From: Marinihelvus sp036351115
GTDB taxonomy: Bacteria > Pseudomonadota > Gammaproteobacteria > Xanthomonadales > SZUA-36
Assembly: GCA_036351115.1 (NCBI GenBank)
Contig: JAZBOL010000027.1
Span: forward strand, 16,754-80,753
Length of the DNA: 64,000 bases
Reading direction: 5' to 3'
Every line of letters starts with the position of its first letter. The stretch's first letter is position 1. Below are positions 33,346 to 41,299 of this stretch, piece by piece. The position numbers were made by a program, and so were the translations under genes. Below the pieces are notes generated by a model. That model had not been told where the DNA came from, did no database searches, and saw only the letters and a program-made list of their open reading frames with translations.

Positions 33346-33846
33346 ATGTCGCCCCGAGCTACGGCCCGGCTGACCCCGGGGAGCACGTCGGGGCCGCGCC
33401 ACAACCGGGGGTTCACCCTCGTCGAGGTTCTCGTGGTGATGATCATCATCGCCCTGGTCCTCGGTCTGGTGGCCACCTCCCTGTCCCGGAGCATCTCCGG
33501 CGCCGAAGCGCGGGAGGCGGCGCGCAACATGGTGGCGGCGATCCGCTACACCCGCACCCAGGCCATCCTGCAGAAAACCGAACAGCGTTTCACCATCGAC
33601 CTCGAGGCGCGCTCCTACGCCGCGCCGGGACGCAAGACCGTGGTGCTGCCCGAGGGCGTGGACCTGCAGCTGACCACCGCGGCCTCCGAAGTCGTGGCGG
33701 ACAACGTCGGCGCCATCCGGTTTTTCCCGGACGGTGGCTCCACCGGCGGGCGGGTAGACCTGAACGTCAACGGCCGGGAGTACATCGTGCACGTGGCCTG
33801 GCTCACCGGTGAGGCCCGTCTGGAGATCCCCGATGACGGCGCCTGA
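33346..33846 (+). CDS. gspH: Minor pseudopilin GspH
   Basis: 166 residues. The type III prepilin signal is NRG-FTLVE (cleavage after Gly22, Glu at +5), then the hydrophobic helix VLVVMIIIALVLGLVATSL and a GspH/FimT-type beta domain (REAARNMVAAIRYTRTQAI, RFTIDLEARSYA, GAIRFFPDGGSTGGRVDL). It is a minor pseudopilin near the tip of the pseudopilus. 21 bp after gspG; 14-bp overlap with gspI. Confidence 0.9.
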   Translation: MSPRATARLTPGSTSGPRHNRGFTLVEVLVVMIIIALVLGLVATSLSRSISGAEAREAARNMVAAIRYTRTQAILQKTEQRFTIDLEARSYAAPGRKTVVLPEGVDLQLTTAASEVVADNVGAIRFFPDGGSTGGRVDLNVNGREYIVHVAWLTGEARLEIPDDGA

Positions 33847-34279
33847 GCTCATGCGGCCGAGGCGTTTCCCGGCGAGGCAGCGGGGCTTTACCCTGCTGGA
33901 GGTGCTCCTGGCCTTCGTCGTTTTCGCCCTGACCTTCGCCACCGTGCTGGAGATCGTCGCCGCGTCGACGCGCAGCACCGTTCGCGCCAAGGACTACTCC
34001 GAGGCGGCCCTGCTCGCGCAGAGCCTCGCGGAGCAACTCGGCAGCGATTTGCCGATCGAGGCCGGCAGCTACAGCGGCGAGACCGAAGACGGTATTGCCT
34101 GGATCATCGAGATCACCGATTTCGAGGGCCTCGGCGACGACACGCGCACCCCGGAACTGGCGGGCGAGATCGGCACGCGGCTCTACTGGGTGGACATGAC
34201 CCTGTCCTGGGGCCGGGAACCCCGGCCCGGCCGTGCGACCTTCACCACGCTCCGCAGCACCGTGGACAGCGGACCATGA
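33833..34279 (+). CDS. gspI: Minor pseudopilin GspI
   Basis: 148 residues. The prepilin site is QRG-FTLLE (cleavage after Gly18, Glu at +5), with the GspI-type continuation VLLAFVVFALTFATVLEIV and a small C-terminal domain (EAALLAQSLAEQLGSDLPI is the typical GspI helix). GspI, J and K form the pseudopilus tip. The ATG at 33833, overlapping gspH by 14 bp, is chosen for its GGAG RBS; an ATG at 33851 is an alternative. Confidence 0.88.
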   Translation: MTAPELMRPRRFPARQRGFTLLEVLLAFVVFALTFATVLEIVAASTRSTVRAKDYSEAALLAQSLAEQLGSDLPIEAGSYSGETEDGIAWIIEITDFEGLGDDTRTPELAGEIGTRLYWVDMTLSWGREPRPGRATFTTLRSTVDSGP

Positions 34280-35001
34280 CCCATCACTCAACCCGGCGCC
34301 AGGCAGGCTTCACCCTGGTCGAACTGCTGCTCGCGGTGACGCTCATGGGCCTCCTGCTCGCCCTGGCCTACGGTGGCCTGCGCGCGGCCTCCCGTGCGAG
34401 CGAGAGCGGCCAGGCCGTGCTGGCCGAGTCCAGCCGGCTGCGGGTGACGCACCAGTTCGTCCGCAAGCAGATGAACCTCATGCTGCCCCTGTCCTTCCTG
34501 GGTCAGACCGGCGAGGAAGGCGAGCTGGTGCGCTTCGAAGGCGATGCGGACCGGATCACCTTCGTCGGTCCCATGCCGGGATACCTCGCCCGCGGCGGCC
34601 CCCAGGTCCAGCAGCTGGCCTTCGTCGATGGTCCCGAGGGTCTCGAGCTCCAGTTCACCCACGCGCCGCTCATCGGCTATGAGCCCGAAGCCCTGCTCGA
34701 GCGCGATCCGGTGGTGCTGTTCACGGATCTGCAGGGGGGCGAATTTTCCTTCCTGTTCGAAGACCTCGAGGCGGAAAGCATCGAGTGGGTCTCGGTGTGG
34801 GAAGACCCCGCGGCGATGCCGAAAGCGGTGCGACTGGATGTGCAGTTCCCGGTGGATTCGCCCGTGCACTGGCCGCCCATGGTGGCTTCCGTGCGTCTCG
34901 ATCCCAGCGCCGTGGTGCCCGGGTCCGGCAGCGGCGACACCTACGCGGAGCGGATCCAGGAAATGATCCGCAACAGCCGCGGCGGCGACAACCGGGACTG
35001 A
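34276..35001 (+). CDS. gspJ: Minor pseudopilin GspJ
   Basis: 241 residues. Prepilin site QAG-FTLVE (cleavage after Gly11), helix LLLAVTLMGLLLALAYGGL and a larger C-terminal domain (FVRKQMNLMLPLSF, GPEGLELQFTH, WPPMVASVRL). It starts in an ATGA overlap with gspI. The call follows from the length, from the RVTHQFVRKQM-type segment and from the position between gspI and gspK. Confidence 0.9.
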   Translation: MTHHSTRRQAGFTLVELLLAVTLMGLLLALAYGGLRAASRASESGQAVLAESSRLRVTHQFVRKQMNLMLPLSFLGQTGEEGELVRFEGDADRITFVGPMPGYLARGGPQVQQLAFVDGPEGLELQFTHAPLIGYEPEALLERDPVVLFTDLQGGEFSFLFEDLEAESIEWVSVWEDPAAMPKAVRLDVQFPVDSPVHWPPMVASVRLDPSAVVPGSGSGDTYAERIQEMIRNSRGGDNRD

Positions 35002-35004
35002 GTC

Positions 35005-35952
35005 ATGGTCGAATCCGGCATGAAAGGACAGCCTCCGGCTCGCCGGCGCTCCCGGTGGCGCGGGTCCCCGCCCCGGCGCCAGGGTGGCATTGCGCTGGTG
35101 CTGGTGCTGTGGATCCTGATTCTTCTCACGGTCACGACCGGCGCGTTCGCCCTCATGGCGCGCATGGATCAGCTCGAGGCCAATCAGCTGCTGTCCGGCA
35201 CCAAGGCCCGCTTCTGGGCCGAGGCCGGCCTGAATCTCGCGGTGGTCCAGCTGCGGGAGCCCGAGGACGAGCTGCGCCTCATCGCCGACGGGCGCCCCTA
35301 TGCCACGGAGATCGAGGGGGTGGTGATCGAGGTCCGCGCCACCGATGAGCGCGGAAAGCTGGACATCAACGCCGCGAGCGAGGCCACCTGGGCCATCCTG
35401 TTCACGAACCACGGCATGGATCCGGCGGACGCGGAGTTGCTGGCGGCCCGGGTCATGGACTGGCGCGATCCGGACACGACGGAGCGGGTCAACGGCGCCG
35501 AGGAGGACACGTACCTGGCGGAGGGCGAGCCGGCGATCCCGGGCAACCGCAATTTCATGCTGGTCGATGAACTCCTCCAGGTGCTTGGCATGCCCTACGA
35601 ACTCTGGCGAGCCATGGAGCCGGGCCTGACCGTGTATTCGCGTTCCGACCTCCCCGATATCGCCTTCGCGCCCGCCGAAGCGCTGCTGGCCATCCCCGAC
35701 ATCACCCGGGAAGAGGCGTTGAACTTCGTCGCCGAACGGCACTCTCAGGAGTCGGGCGTCGGGCCCGAGATCACCCTGCCCAACGGTCAGACCGTCGTGG
35801 CGCAGGGCAGGGGGCTCACGTATAGTATCCGCGTCAAGGCGACCCTGCCCAACGGCGTGTGGGACCAGATCGAAACGACGGTCCGGCTGGGTGGCACGTC
35901 CGGTGAACTGCCCTACCGGATTCTGCGCTGGCGGGAAGGTTTCAACCAATAG
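35005..35952 (+). CDS. gspK: Minor pseudopilin GspK
   Basis: 315 residues, the largest minor pseudopilin and the pseudopilus cap. After a basic leader, cleavage is expected at RRQGG-IALVL; the residue at +5 is not glutamate, as is usual for GspK, which allows it to sit at the tip. The helix ALVLVLWILILLTVTTGAFAL is followed by the GspK fold (RFWAEAGLNLAVVQL, DERGKLDINAASEATW, DWRDPDTTERVNGAEEDTY, NRNFMLVDELLQVLGM). It carries the family helix-hairpin-helix-like alpha domain. Confidence 0.93.
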   Translation: MVESGMKGQPPARRRSRWRGSPPRRQGGIALVLVLWILILLTVTTGAFALMARMDQLEANQLLSGTKARFWAEAGLNLAVVQLREPEDELRLIADGRPYATEIEGVVIEVRATDERGKLDINAASEATWAILFTNHGMDPADAELLAARVMDWRDPDTTERVNGAEEDTYLAEGEPAIPGNRNFMLVDELLQVLGMPYELWRAMEPGLTVYSRSDLPDIAFAPAEALLAIPDITREEALNFVAERHSQESGVGPEITLPNGQTVVAQGRGLTYSIRVKATLPNGVWDQIETTVRLGGTSGELPYRILRWREGFNQ

Positions 35953-35962
35953 AACAAGACCC

Positions 35963-37078
35963 ATGGCGAGCGCACTTCAATCCCAACTCGAAAGCTTGCG
36001 TCTGCGCGCCCAGGCCAGCCCGGCCGGGGCCTTCGCCCGCTGGTGGGTGGGCGAGCTGCGGGACATGCTGCCCGCGCCGCTGCGCGAGCGCCTGCAGCAT
36101 GCCCAGCGCAAGGTCGTTGCCCGGGTCGACGGGGGTGAGCTCGAGCTGTTCTGGCAGGAAGGGGAAGCGCTGCAGCAACTGGAGGTTTTCTCCCTGGAGC
36201 AGGACACGAGTGTGCTCCGACCGCAAATCAATGATCTGCTGGCGAAGCACGAACTCGAGGAGGCGCCCCGGGTGCTCGTCCTGCCCGAGACGGGCGTCCT
36301 GCGAAAAACCCTGACCCTGCCCCTGGCGGCCGAAGCCAACCTGCGCCAGGCCCTGGCCTTCGAAATGGATCGCCACACGCCGTTTTCCGCCGACCAGGTG
36401 CACTTCGATTACCGGATCATCGATCGCGATCGTGAGCGGGGCCAGCTGCACCTCGAGCTCGTGGTTTCACCGGCGCCGCCGCTGGATGACCAGGTGGAGC
36501 AGGTGACGCTCCACGGCCTCGCCCCGAGCGCCGTGGACGTGGCCCTGGACGGCAAGCCTGCGGAGCTGAACCTGCTGCCGCCGGAGCGCCGCCGGCGTGT
36601 CATCAATCAGCAAACGCGACTGAACCTGCTGCTGGGCGCCGTGGTGGTGCTGCTCCTGGCCCTGGTGATGGCCCAGTCGCTCTGGCTGCGCGAGGCGCAG
36701 ATCGAGTCCCTCGAGGCCGCCATCGAGGAGGTGCGGGTCGAGGCCCGTCGCGTGCAGAACATCCGCACGCAGATCGAGGACGCCTCCGAGGCCGCCGGCT
36801 TCATGTTCGCTCGGCGCGCCGAAACGCCGTCCACGGTGCGCGTCCTGGCGGAGGTGACCCGCCTCCTGCCGGACGACACCTACCTGGACCGGCTGCGCGT
36901 CTGGGACGGCAACGTGCAGCTGCAGGGCAAATCGGACAACGCCCAGCGCCTGATCGAAATGGTCAACGAATCGCCGCAGTTCGCCGGGGCCGGTTTCCGC
37001 GGCTCGACCCGTCTCGACGGCGCGACCCAGAAGGAGGTGTTCGACCTGAACGCCACCGTCACCCCGGAGGGCGAATGA
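35963..37078 (+). CDS. gspL: Type II secretion assembly protein GspL
   Basis: 371 residues. The N-terminal half is an actin-like cytoplasmic domain (VLVLPETGVLRKTLTLPLAAEANL, FEMDRHTPFSADQVHFDYRII) that recruits GspE. One transmembrane helix lies at about 220-242 (NLLLGAVVVLLLALVMAQSL) and a PilN/GspL-type periplasmic ferredoxin-like domain follows (VRVLAEVTRLLPDDTYLDRL). The layout is that of the PilM/PilN-fused GspL of Xps-like systems. Start ATG 35963, 10 bp after gspK. Confidence 0.9.
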   Translation: MASALQSQLESLRLRAQASPAGAFARWWVGELRDMLPAPLRERLQHAQRKVVARVDGGELELFWQEGEALQQLEVFSLEQDTSVLRPQINDLLAKHELEEAPRVLVLPETGVLRKTLTLPLAAEANLRQALAFEMDRHTPFSADQVHFDYRIIDRDRERGQLHLELVVSPAPPLDDQVEQVTLHGLAPSAVDVALDGKPAELNLLPPERRRRVINQQTRLNLLLGAVVVLLLALVMAQSLWLREAQIESLEAAIEEVRVEARRVQNIRTQIEDASEAAGFMFARRAETPSTVRVLAEVTRLLPDDTYLDRLRVWDGNVQLQGKSDNAQRLIEMVNESPQFAGAGFRGSTRLDGATQKEVFDLNATVTPEGE

Positions 37079-37668
37079 TGCAGGTGCTTCCGGACCAGAA
37101 GAACGGCAGGCTGACGGCGATCCTGATCCTGGTGATCGTCCTCATCGCCGTGTACATGATCGGGTTCCACTGGTTCTTCCAGCGGCACGCCGGGTACGCC
37201 GAGCAAATTGACGGCCTGCGACAGCAGCTGGCGCGCTTCGAAGCCGCCGCTGCGCAGCGAGAGCCGCTGCAGCAGCAGCTGGCGGCCATCCGCGAGTCCC
37301 GGAGCGACGAGGGGCTGTTCCTGGAGGAAGGCAATTTCAACGAGGCGGCGGCCGCGCTGTCGGAGCGCCTGGGACGCATGGTGCAGACCCAGGCGGATGA
37401 CAGCTGTCAGATCGTCAGCCGCCAGCCCGTGCGCCCGCGGGTGCAGGAACGATTCCAGCGCGTGACGGTCAACGTGCGCATGCGCTGCCACGCCGAAGAC
37501 ATGCTGAAGATTCTTTACCGGCTCGAGGCGGAAGTGCCCATGGTGCTGGTCGATGACCTGAACGTAATCCGTCCCCGGGCGCGCCGCCGTGGCCGCAACG
37601 ACGATCAGCCCGCCGTCACCCAGGCGCTGGACGTTCGCTTCAACATGTCGGGGTATCTCAAGTCGTGA
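37075..37668 (+). CDS. gspM: Type II secretion assembly protein GspM
   Basis: 197 residues: short cytoplasmic start, one transmembrane helix (about 13-33, AILILVIVLIAVYMIGFHWFF), a coiled-coil stretch (YAEQIDGLRQQLARFEAAAAQREPL, about 42-70) and a periplasmic ferredoxin-like domain (VTVNVRMRCHAEDMLKILYRLEAEVPMVLVDDLNV). GspM pairs with GspL in the inner-membrane platform. ATGA overlap with gspL and GTGA overlap with the next gene. Confidence 0.87.
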   Translation: MMQVLPDQKNGRLTAILILVIVLIAVYMIGFHWFFQRHAGYAEQIDGLRQQLARFEAAAAQREPLQQQLAAIRESRSDEGLFLEEGNFNEAAAALSERLGRMVQTQADDSCQIVSRQPVRPRVQERFQRVTVNVRMRCHAEDMLKILYRLEAEVPMVLVDDLNVIRPRARRRGRNDDQPAVTQALDVRFNMSGYLKS

Positions 37669-38507
37669 GCTGGCTGGAGAAGAACCCCGTCGGCGCCGCC
37701 CTCCTGGGCGCCGGAGGCCTGCTGGTGCTGATCGGCCTCGGCCTGACGCTGCTCTGGCGTGGCCCGGCAGATGCGGGTGATGTCGCCCTGGACGGCGACG
37801 GTGCCATGGCGTTGCCCGAAACCGCGAAGGTCCAGGCGCTGGAGCCCCTGGGCGCCTATGAGATCGTGAACAACCGGCCCGTGTTCAACACGACGCGACG
37901 GCCGGTCATCGAAATCGAAACGCCGGAGGAGGTGGAAGAGGTCGCGGCAGAGCCCGAGGTGGTGGCCGACCCGCCCAAGGTGCGCCTGACCGGCGTGGTC
38001 ATCACACCGACGCAGCGCGTGGTGACCCTTACCCCCGAGGCCGGGGGCGAGGCACTGGTGGTGCGGGAAGGCATGGACCTGGACGGAGAGTACGTGGGCT
38101 GGAGCGTGCAGGAGATCATGCCGCGGGAAGTCAGCCTCCTGTCCTCCCGGGGGCAGCAGATGAGTTTTGAACTCATGGTGCACGATGCGGTCATTGACAG
38201 GCCGCCCGAGCCGGAACCCCGTCGCCCGGACGAACCGGAAGAGGACGGAGAACAGCTGGCCTCCGCGGACGAGGTCCCGCAGGAGACGCGGTCCCGGGCC
38301 GACGAAATCCGGGAGCGTATCCGGCAGCGGCGTGAACAGCTGCGAGCCGAGGCGGAGCAGGCGGAGGCCGCCGGGGAAGACGAGCAGCAGGAACGCGCCA
38401 TGTCCTACCAGGAAGCCATCCAGTCCATGATCCGCCGCAACGACAACAACGAAACCGGCAACGACGACAGTGACGATACTGGGAGTGAGAATGATGGGGG
38501 CAACTGA
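37665..38507 (+). CDS. Type II secretion protein GspN/GspC-like, PDZ-less with acidic tail
   Basis: 280 residues. One transmembrane helix (about 10-31) is followed by a periplasmic homology region of the PulC/GspC kind (YEIVNNRPVFNTTRRPV at 65-81 and RLTGVVITPTQRVVTLTPE), the part that binds the GspD secretin. Where classical GspC has a PDZ domain, this protein has a charged helical stretch (about 205-250, rich in R, E, Q and A) and a very acidic Asn/Asp/Gly-rich end. Xanthomonas-type systems have an XpsN-like protein in this place. It is the only GspC candidate in the cluster. GTG start overlapping the gspM stop; 17-bp overlap with gspD. Confidence 0.75.
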   Translation: MSWLEKNPVGAALLGAGGLLVLIGLGLTLLWRGPADAGDVALDGDGAMALPETAKVQALEPLGAYEIVNNRPVFNTTRRPVIEIETPEEVEEVAAEPEVVADPPKVRLTGVVITPTQRVVTLTPEAGGEALVVREGMDLDGEYVGWSVQEIMPREVSLLSSRGQQMSFELMVHDAVIDRPPEPEPRRPDEPEEDGEQLASADEVPQETRSRADEIRERIRQRREQLRAEAEQAEAAGEDEQQERAMSYQEAIQSMIRRNDNNETGNDDSDDTGSENDGGN

Positions 38508-40728
38508 AGCCACCGCACCATCGCGCCGCTGGCGCAAAGCCGCCCTGGCCCTGGCCGTCGCCGGCGTGGTCGCCGGTTGCGGCACCGTGCAGCGGCCGGT
38601 GGAGGATCCGCATCCGCGGCTGGCGCAGGACGAGACGGATGGGGTCTACGACGACCGGGTGCTGGGCACCGACGGCGCCGACGTGGAAGCCGAGCCCGGT
38701 GTCGAGGACACGGAGTTCTACGAAGGGGAAGGCTCGTTCATCAACGAGGCGGCGGCCCGCCCGCGGGCGCCGGCCCTGTCCGAAGACGGCGAGATCGTCC
38801 TGAATTTCGAGGGCGAGTCGATCCAGTCCGTGGTGCACACGATCCTGGGCGAGGTGCTGGGAGAAACCTTCGTCATCGGCCCCGGGGTGAGCGGACAGGT
38901 GACCTTCGCCACCGCGCGTCCGGTGACCCAGGAGCAGCTGATGCCGATCCTGGAGCTGCTGCTGCGCTGGAACGGCGCCACCCTGGTGTTCCACGAGGGC
39001 CGCTACCACGTGCTGCCCATCGACCAGGCCATCCCCGGGCACCTGGTGCCCGAGCTCGGCGGCGTTGACCAGGTGCGGGGCTTCGCCGTACGCGCCGTGC
39101 CCCTCGAACACATTTCTCCGACGGAGATGGCGAAAATCCTGGAGCCGTACGTCCGCCCGAACGCCATCGTCAACGTGGACGTCATGCGCAACATGATTTT
39201 CCTGGCGGGCACGCGCGAAGAGCTCCGCAACTACCTGAGAACCGTCGAGATCTTCGACGTGGACTGGCTGGCAGGCATGTCTGTCGGCATTTATCCGCTG
39301 CAGACCGTCGATGTCGAATCCATCACCGCCGAATTGACCGCCGTCTTCGGGACGGAGGCCGAAAGCCCGCTGGCCGGCCTGTTCCGTTTCGTGCCGCTCG
39401 AGCGCCTGGGATCGGTGATGGTGATCACGCCCAGGGAGGATTATCTCTTCAAGGCGCAGGAGTGGATCGAGATCCTGGACCGCGGCGCCGCAGGCTCCGG
39501 CATGCAGCTGTACGTCTACCGGGTGAAAAATCTCGAGGCCCAGGTGCTGGCCGATTACCTGACCCAGCTGTTCGGGGGCACCACCAGCGGCGGCTCCCGG
39601 GACCGGCGCAGCAACCTGGCGCCGGGCCTCGAGCCGGTGACCATGAGCAACCTCTCGAACTTCAATGAAAATCGCGCGTCGGCCAACCGCCAGGGACTCC
39701 AGAACAACGAGTCCGGCCGTGGCGGCAACGGCCAGACGGTACAGGGCGGCCTGCTCGGTGAGGACGCCGACATCCGCATCACCTCCGTGGTCGAAACCAA
39801 CTCGCTGCTGATCCAGGCCACCCAGAGCCAGTACGGCAGCATCCTGGCCGCCATCGAGCGCATCGACGAGGAGCCGCTCCAGGTGCTCATCGAGTCCCAG
39901 GTCATGGACGTGGAGCTCAACGAAAGTCTTCAGTATGGGGTCAACTGGTTCCTGTCGAACTACCAGGATCCCGGTTTTGTCGGCGGGCCGGCAGGGGATT
40001 CCGGTCGCGTGTTCGACGAGGGCACCTTCGGCAGCGGTGGCGCCGGTTTCCAGCTCAGTGACTTCCTGTTCGGCGACCAGACCTTTGTCCGCGCGACCAT
40101 CTCGGCGCTCGACAGCGTGACGGACCTTCGTTCGCTCGCCGCGCCGTCCCTGATCGTTCGCAACAACGAGAGCGCGACCATTACCGTGGGTACGCAGGTG
40201 CCGGTCGAGTCCACGAGCTTCGTGCCCGGGGCCGGCGGCGGCAACGCCATCTCGAGCGCCCAGTACGTCAGTACCGGCGTGACCCTGGATGTGACGCCCC
40301 GAATCAATCCCGGCGGTCTCGTCTACCTGGATATTTCCCAGGAGGTCAGCCGTCCCGGCGTGCGGGATCCGGACGTATCCACGAGCGGCAACCCGCCGAT
40401 CAACAACCGGTCCGTGACCAGCCAGGTGGCCGTGCAGTCCGGGCAGACCGTGTTTCTCGGTGGCCTGATCCAGGAGAGCGACTCGGCGGGCACCACCGGG
40501 GTGCCCTACCTGAACCGCATTCCCGGCCTGGGCGCCCTGTTCGGATCGAAGACCCGGGACAAGTTCCGTAACGAAACGATCGTGATGATCACGCCGACGG
40601 TGCTGGAAAACAACGCGGACCTGCGCGCCGTGACCGACGACCTGGAAGACGAATTCATCCAGGTCCGGCCGCTGAAGATTTCCACTCTGCTGAGCAACGA
40701 CGACGAAGAGGACGACGGGGAACCATGA
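38491..40728 (+). CDS. gspD: Type II secretion secretin GspD, lipoprotein form
   Basis: 745 residues forming the outer-membrane secretin. A lipoprotein signal peptide ends in a lipobox (VVAGC, Cys about residue 30), so the N-terminus is probably lipidated, as in Xanthomonas XpsD. After a low-complexity spacer come the N0 domain (ILNFEGESIQSVVHTILGEVLGE from residue about 105) and repeated N1-N3 domains (PTEMAKILEPYVRPNAIVNVD, ITSVVETNSLLIQATQSQYGSI). The C-terminal secretin domain follows (LQVLIESQVMDVELNE, STGVTLDVTPRINPGG, NRSVTSQVAVQSGQTVFLGGL, PYLNRIPGLGALFG). The ATG at 38491 is chosen for its GGGAG RBS. Confidence 0.94.
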   Translation: MMGATEATAPSRRWRKAALALAVAGVVAGCGTVQRPVEDPHPRLAQDETDGVYDDRVLGTDGADVEAEPGVEDTEFYEGEGSFINEAAARPRAPALSEDGEIVLNFEGESIQSVVHTILGEVLGETFVIGPGVSGQVTFATARPVTQEQLMPILELLLRWNGATLVFHEGRYHVLPIDQAIPGHLVPELGGVDQVRGFAVRAVPLEHISPTEMAKILEPYVRPNAIVNVDVMRNMIFLAGTREELRNYLRTVEIFDVDWLAGMSVGIYPLQTVDVESITAELTAVFGTEAESPLAGLFRFVPLERLGSVMVITPREDYLFKAQEWIEILDRGAAGSGMQLYVYRVKNLEAQVLADYLTQLFGGTTSGGSRDRRSNLAPGLEPVTMSNLSNFNENRASANRQGLQNNESGRGGNGQTVQGGLLGEDADIRITSVVETNSLLIQATQSQYGSILAAIERIDEEPLQVLIESQVMDVELNESLQYGVNWFLSNYQDPGFVGGPAGDSGRVFDEGTFGSGGAGFQLSDFLFGDQTFVRATISALDSVTDLRSLAAPSLIVRNNESATITVGTQVPVESTSFVPGAGGGNAISSAQYVSTGVTLDVTPRINPGGLVYLDISQEVSRPGVRDPDVSTSGNPPINNRSVTSQVAVQSGQTVFLGGLIQESDSAGTTGVPYLNRIPGLGALFGSKTRDKFRNETIVMITPTVLENNADLRAVTDDLEDEFIQVRPLKISTLLSNDDEEDDGEP

Positions 40729-41150
40729 GCAAGCCATTGAAAAGCGTTTTGTGCGCGATTTGGGTTCTGGTGGCCGCGCTGATGCTGTCGGGTTGTGCGA
40801 CTGTCACAGCGCCGCCCCCGGAGGAAGCCGTGCTGGAACGGGCCCAGGAACGGCTCGACCTGTTGCTGGCGGAGGATCTGGCCGGCGCCTACGAGTACCT
40901 CAGTCCCGGCTATCGCTCCGGGGTGACGCTGCCGGCGTACCAGCGGGAAGTGCTGACCCGGCCGGTGCGCTGGACCTCGGCGCGCGCCGTTGCAAGCGAT
41001 TGCTCAGAAGATGTCTGTAACGTTCGGATTGCGCTGGAGTTTGAAGTGTATGCCGCTGTTCCGGGCATGTCGCGCTTCAAATCACCGGGCTCCGGTGAGG
41101 AGCGCTGGTTGCGGATCGATGGCCAGTGGTACTACGTTCCCAAAACCTGA
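40725..41150 (+). CDS. Small lipoprotein at the end of the gsp operon
   Basis: 141 residues. A lipoprotein signal peptide ends LMLSGC (lipobox LSGC, Cys24). The mature part has a helix (EEAVLERAQERLDLLLAEDLAGAYEYLSP) and a beta-rich end (WTSARAVASDCSEDVCNVRIALEFEV, GEERWLRIDGQWYYVP) similar in outline to small NTF2-like folds, including a Cys pair that may form a disulfide. The ATG overlaps the gspD stop, so it is co-translated with the secretin. That suggests an assembly or stabilising role such as a pilotin, but it is not recognisably GspS. Function unknown. Confidence 0.65.
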   Translation: MSKPLKSVLCAIWVLVAALMLSGCATVTAPPPEEAVLERAQERLDLLLAEDLAGAYEYLSPGYRSGVTLPAYQREVLTRPVRWTSARAVASDCSEDVCNVRIALEFEVYAAVPGMSRFKSPGSGEERWLRIDGQWYYVPKT

Positions 41151-41161
41151 CGTGAAAAACG

Positions 41162-41190
41162 TTGCCCCGCCGGAAGATTTCCAGTAGTAT
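41162..41190 (+). promoter_or_regulatory. Promoter for the 41300 secreted-protein gene
   Basis: TTGCCC (41162-41167), 17-bp spacer, TAGTAT (41185-41190), each 4/6 to consensus. The leader would be about 100 nt and contains a small GNRA-like capped stem (GCGCC-GAAC-GGCGC, 41235-41248) before an AGGAG RBS. Confidence 0.45.
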
Positions 41191-41299
41191 TCCTCGGCAA
41201 CTGTGCGACCGCACTGCGCCTGAACGGCCAGGAAGCGCCGAACGGCGCGGGTTTCGTGCAGTCGAAAGCTAGCCCTGTGTACACAATAGGAGTGTTGTA

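Noticed and set aside
38191..40737. 848-codon open frame on the minus strand opposite gspD
   Set aside because: Antisense shadow of the secretin gene, with His/Arg/Gln-rich low-complexity sequence. The sense strand has secretin domains, an RBS and operon overlaps.
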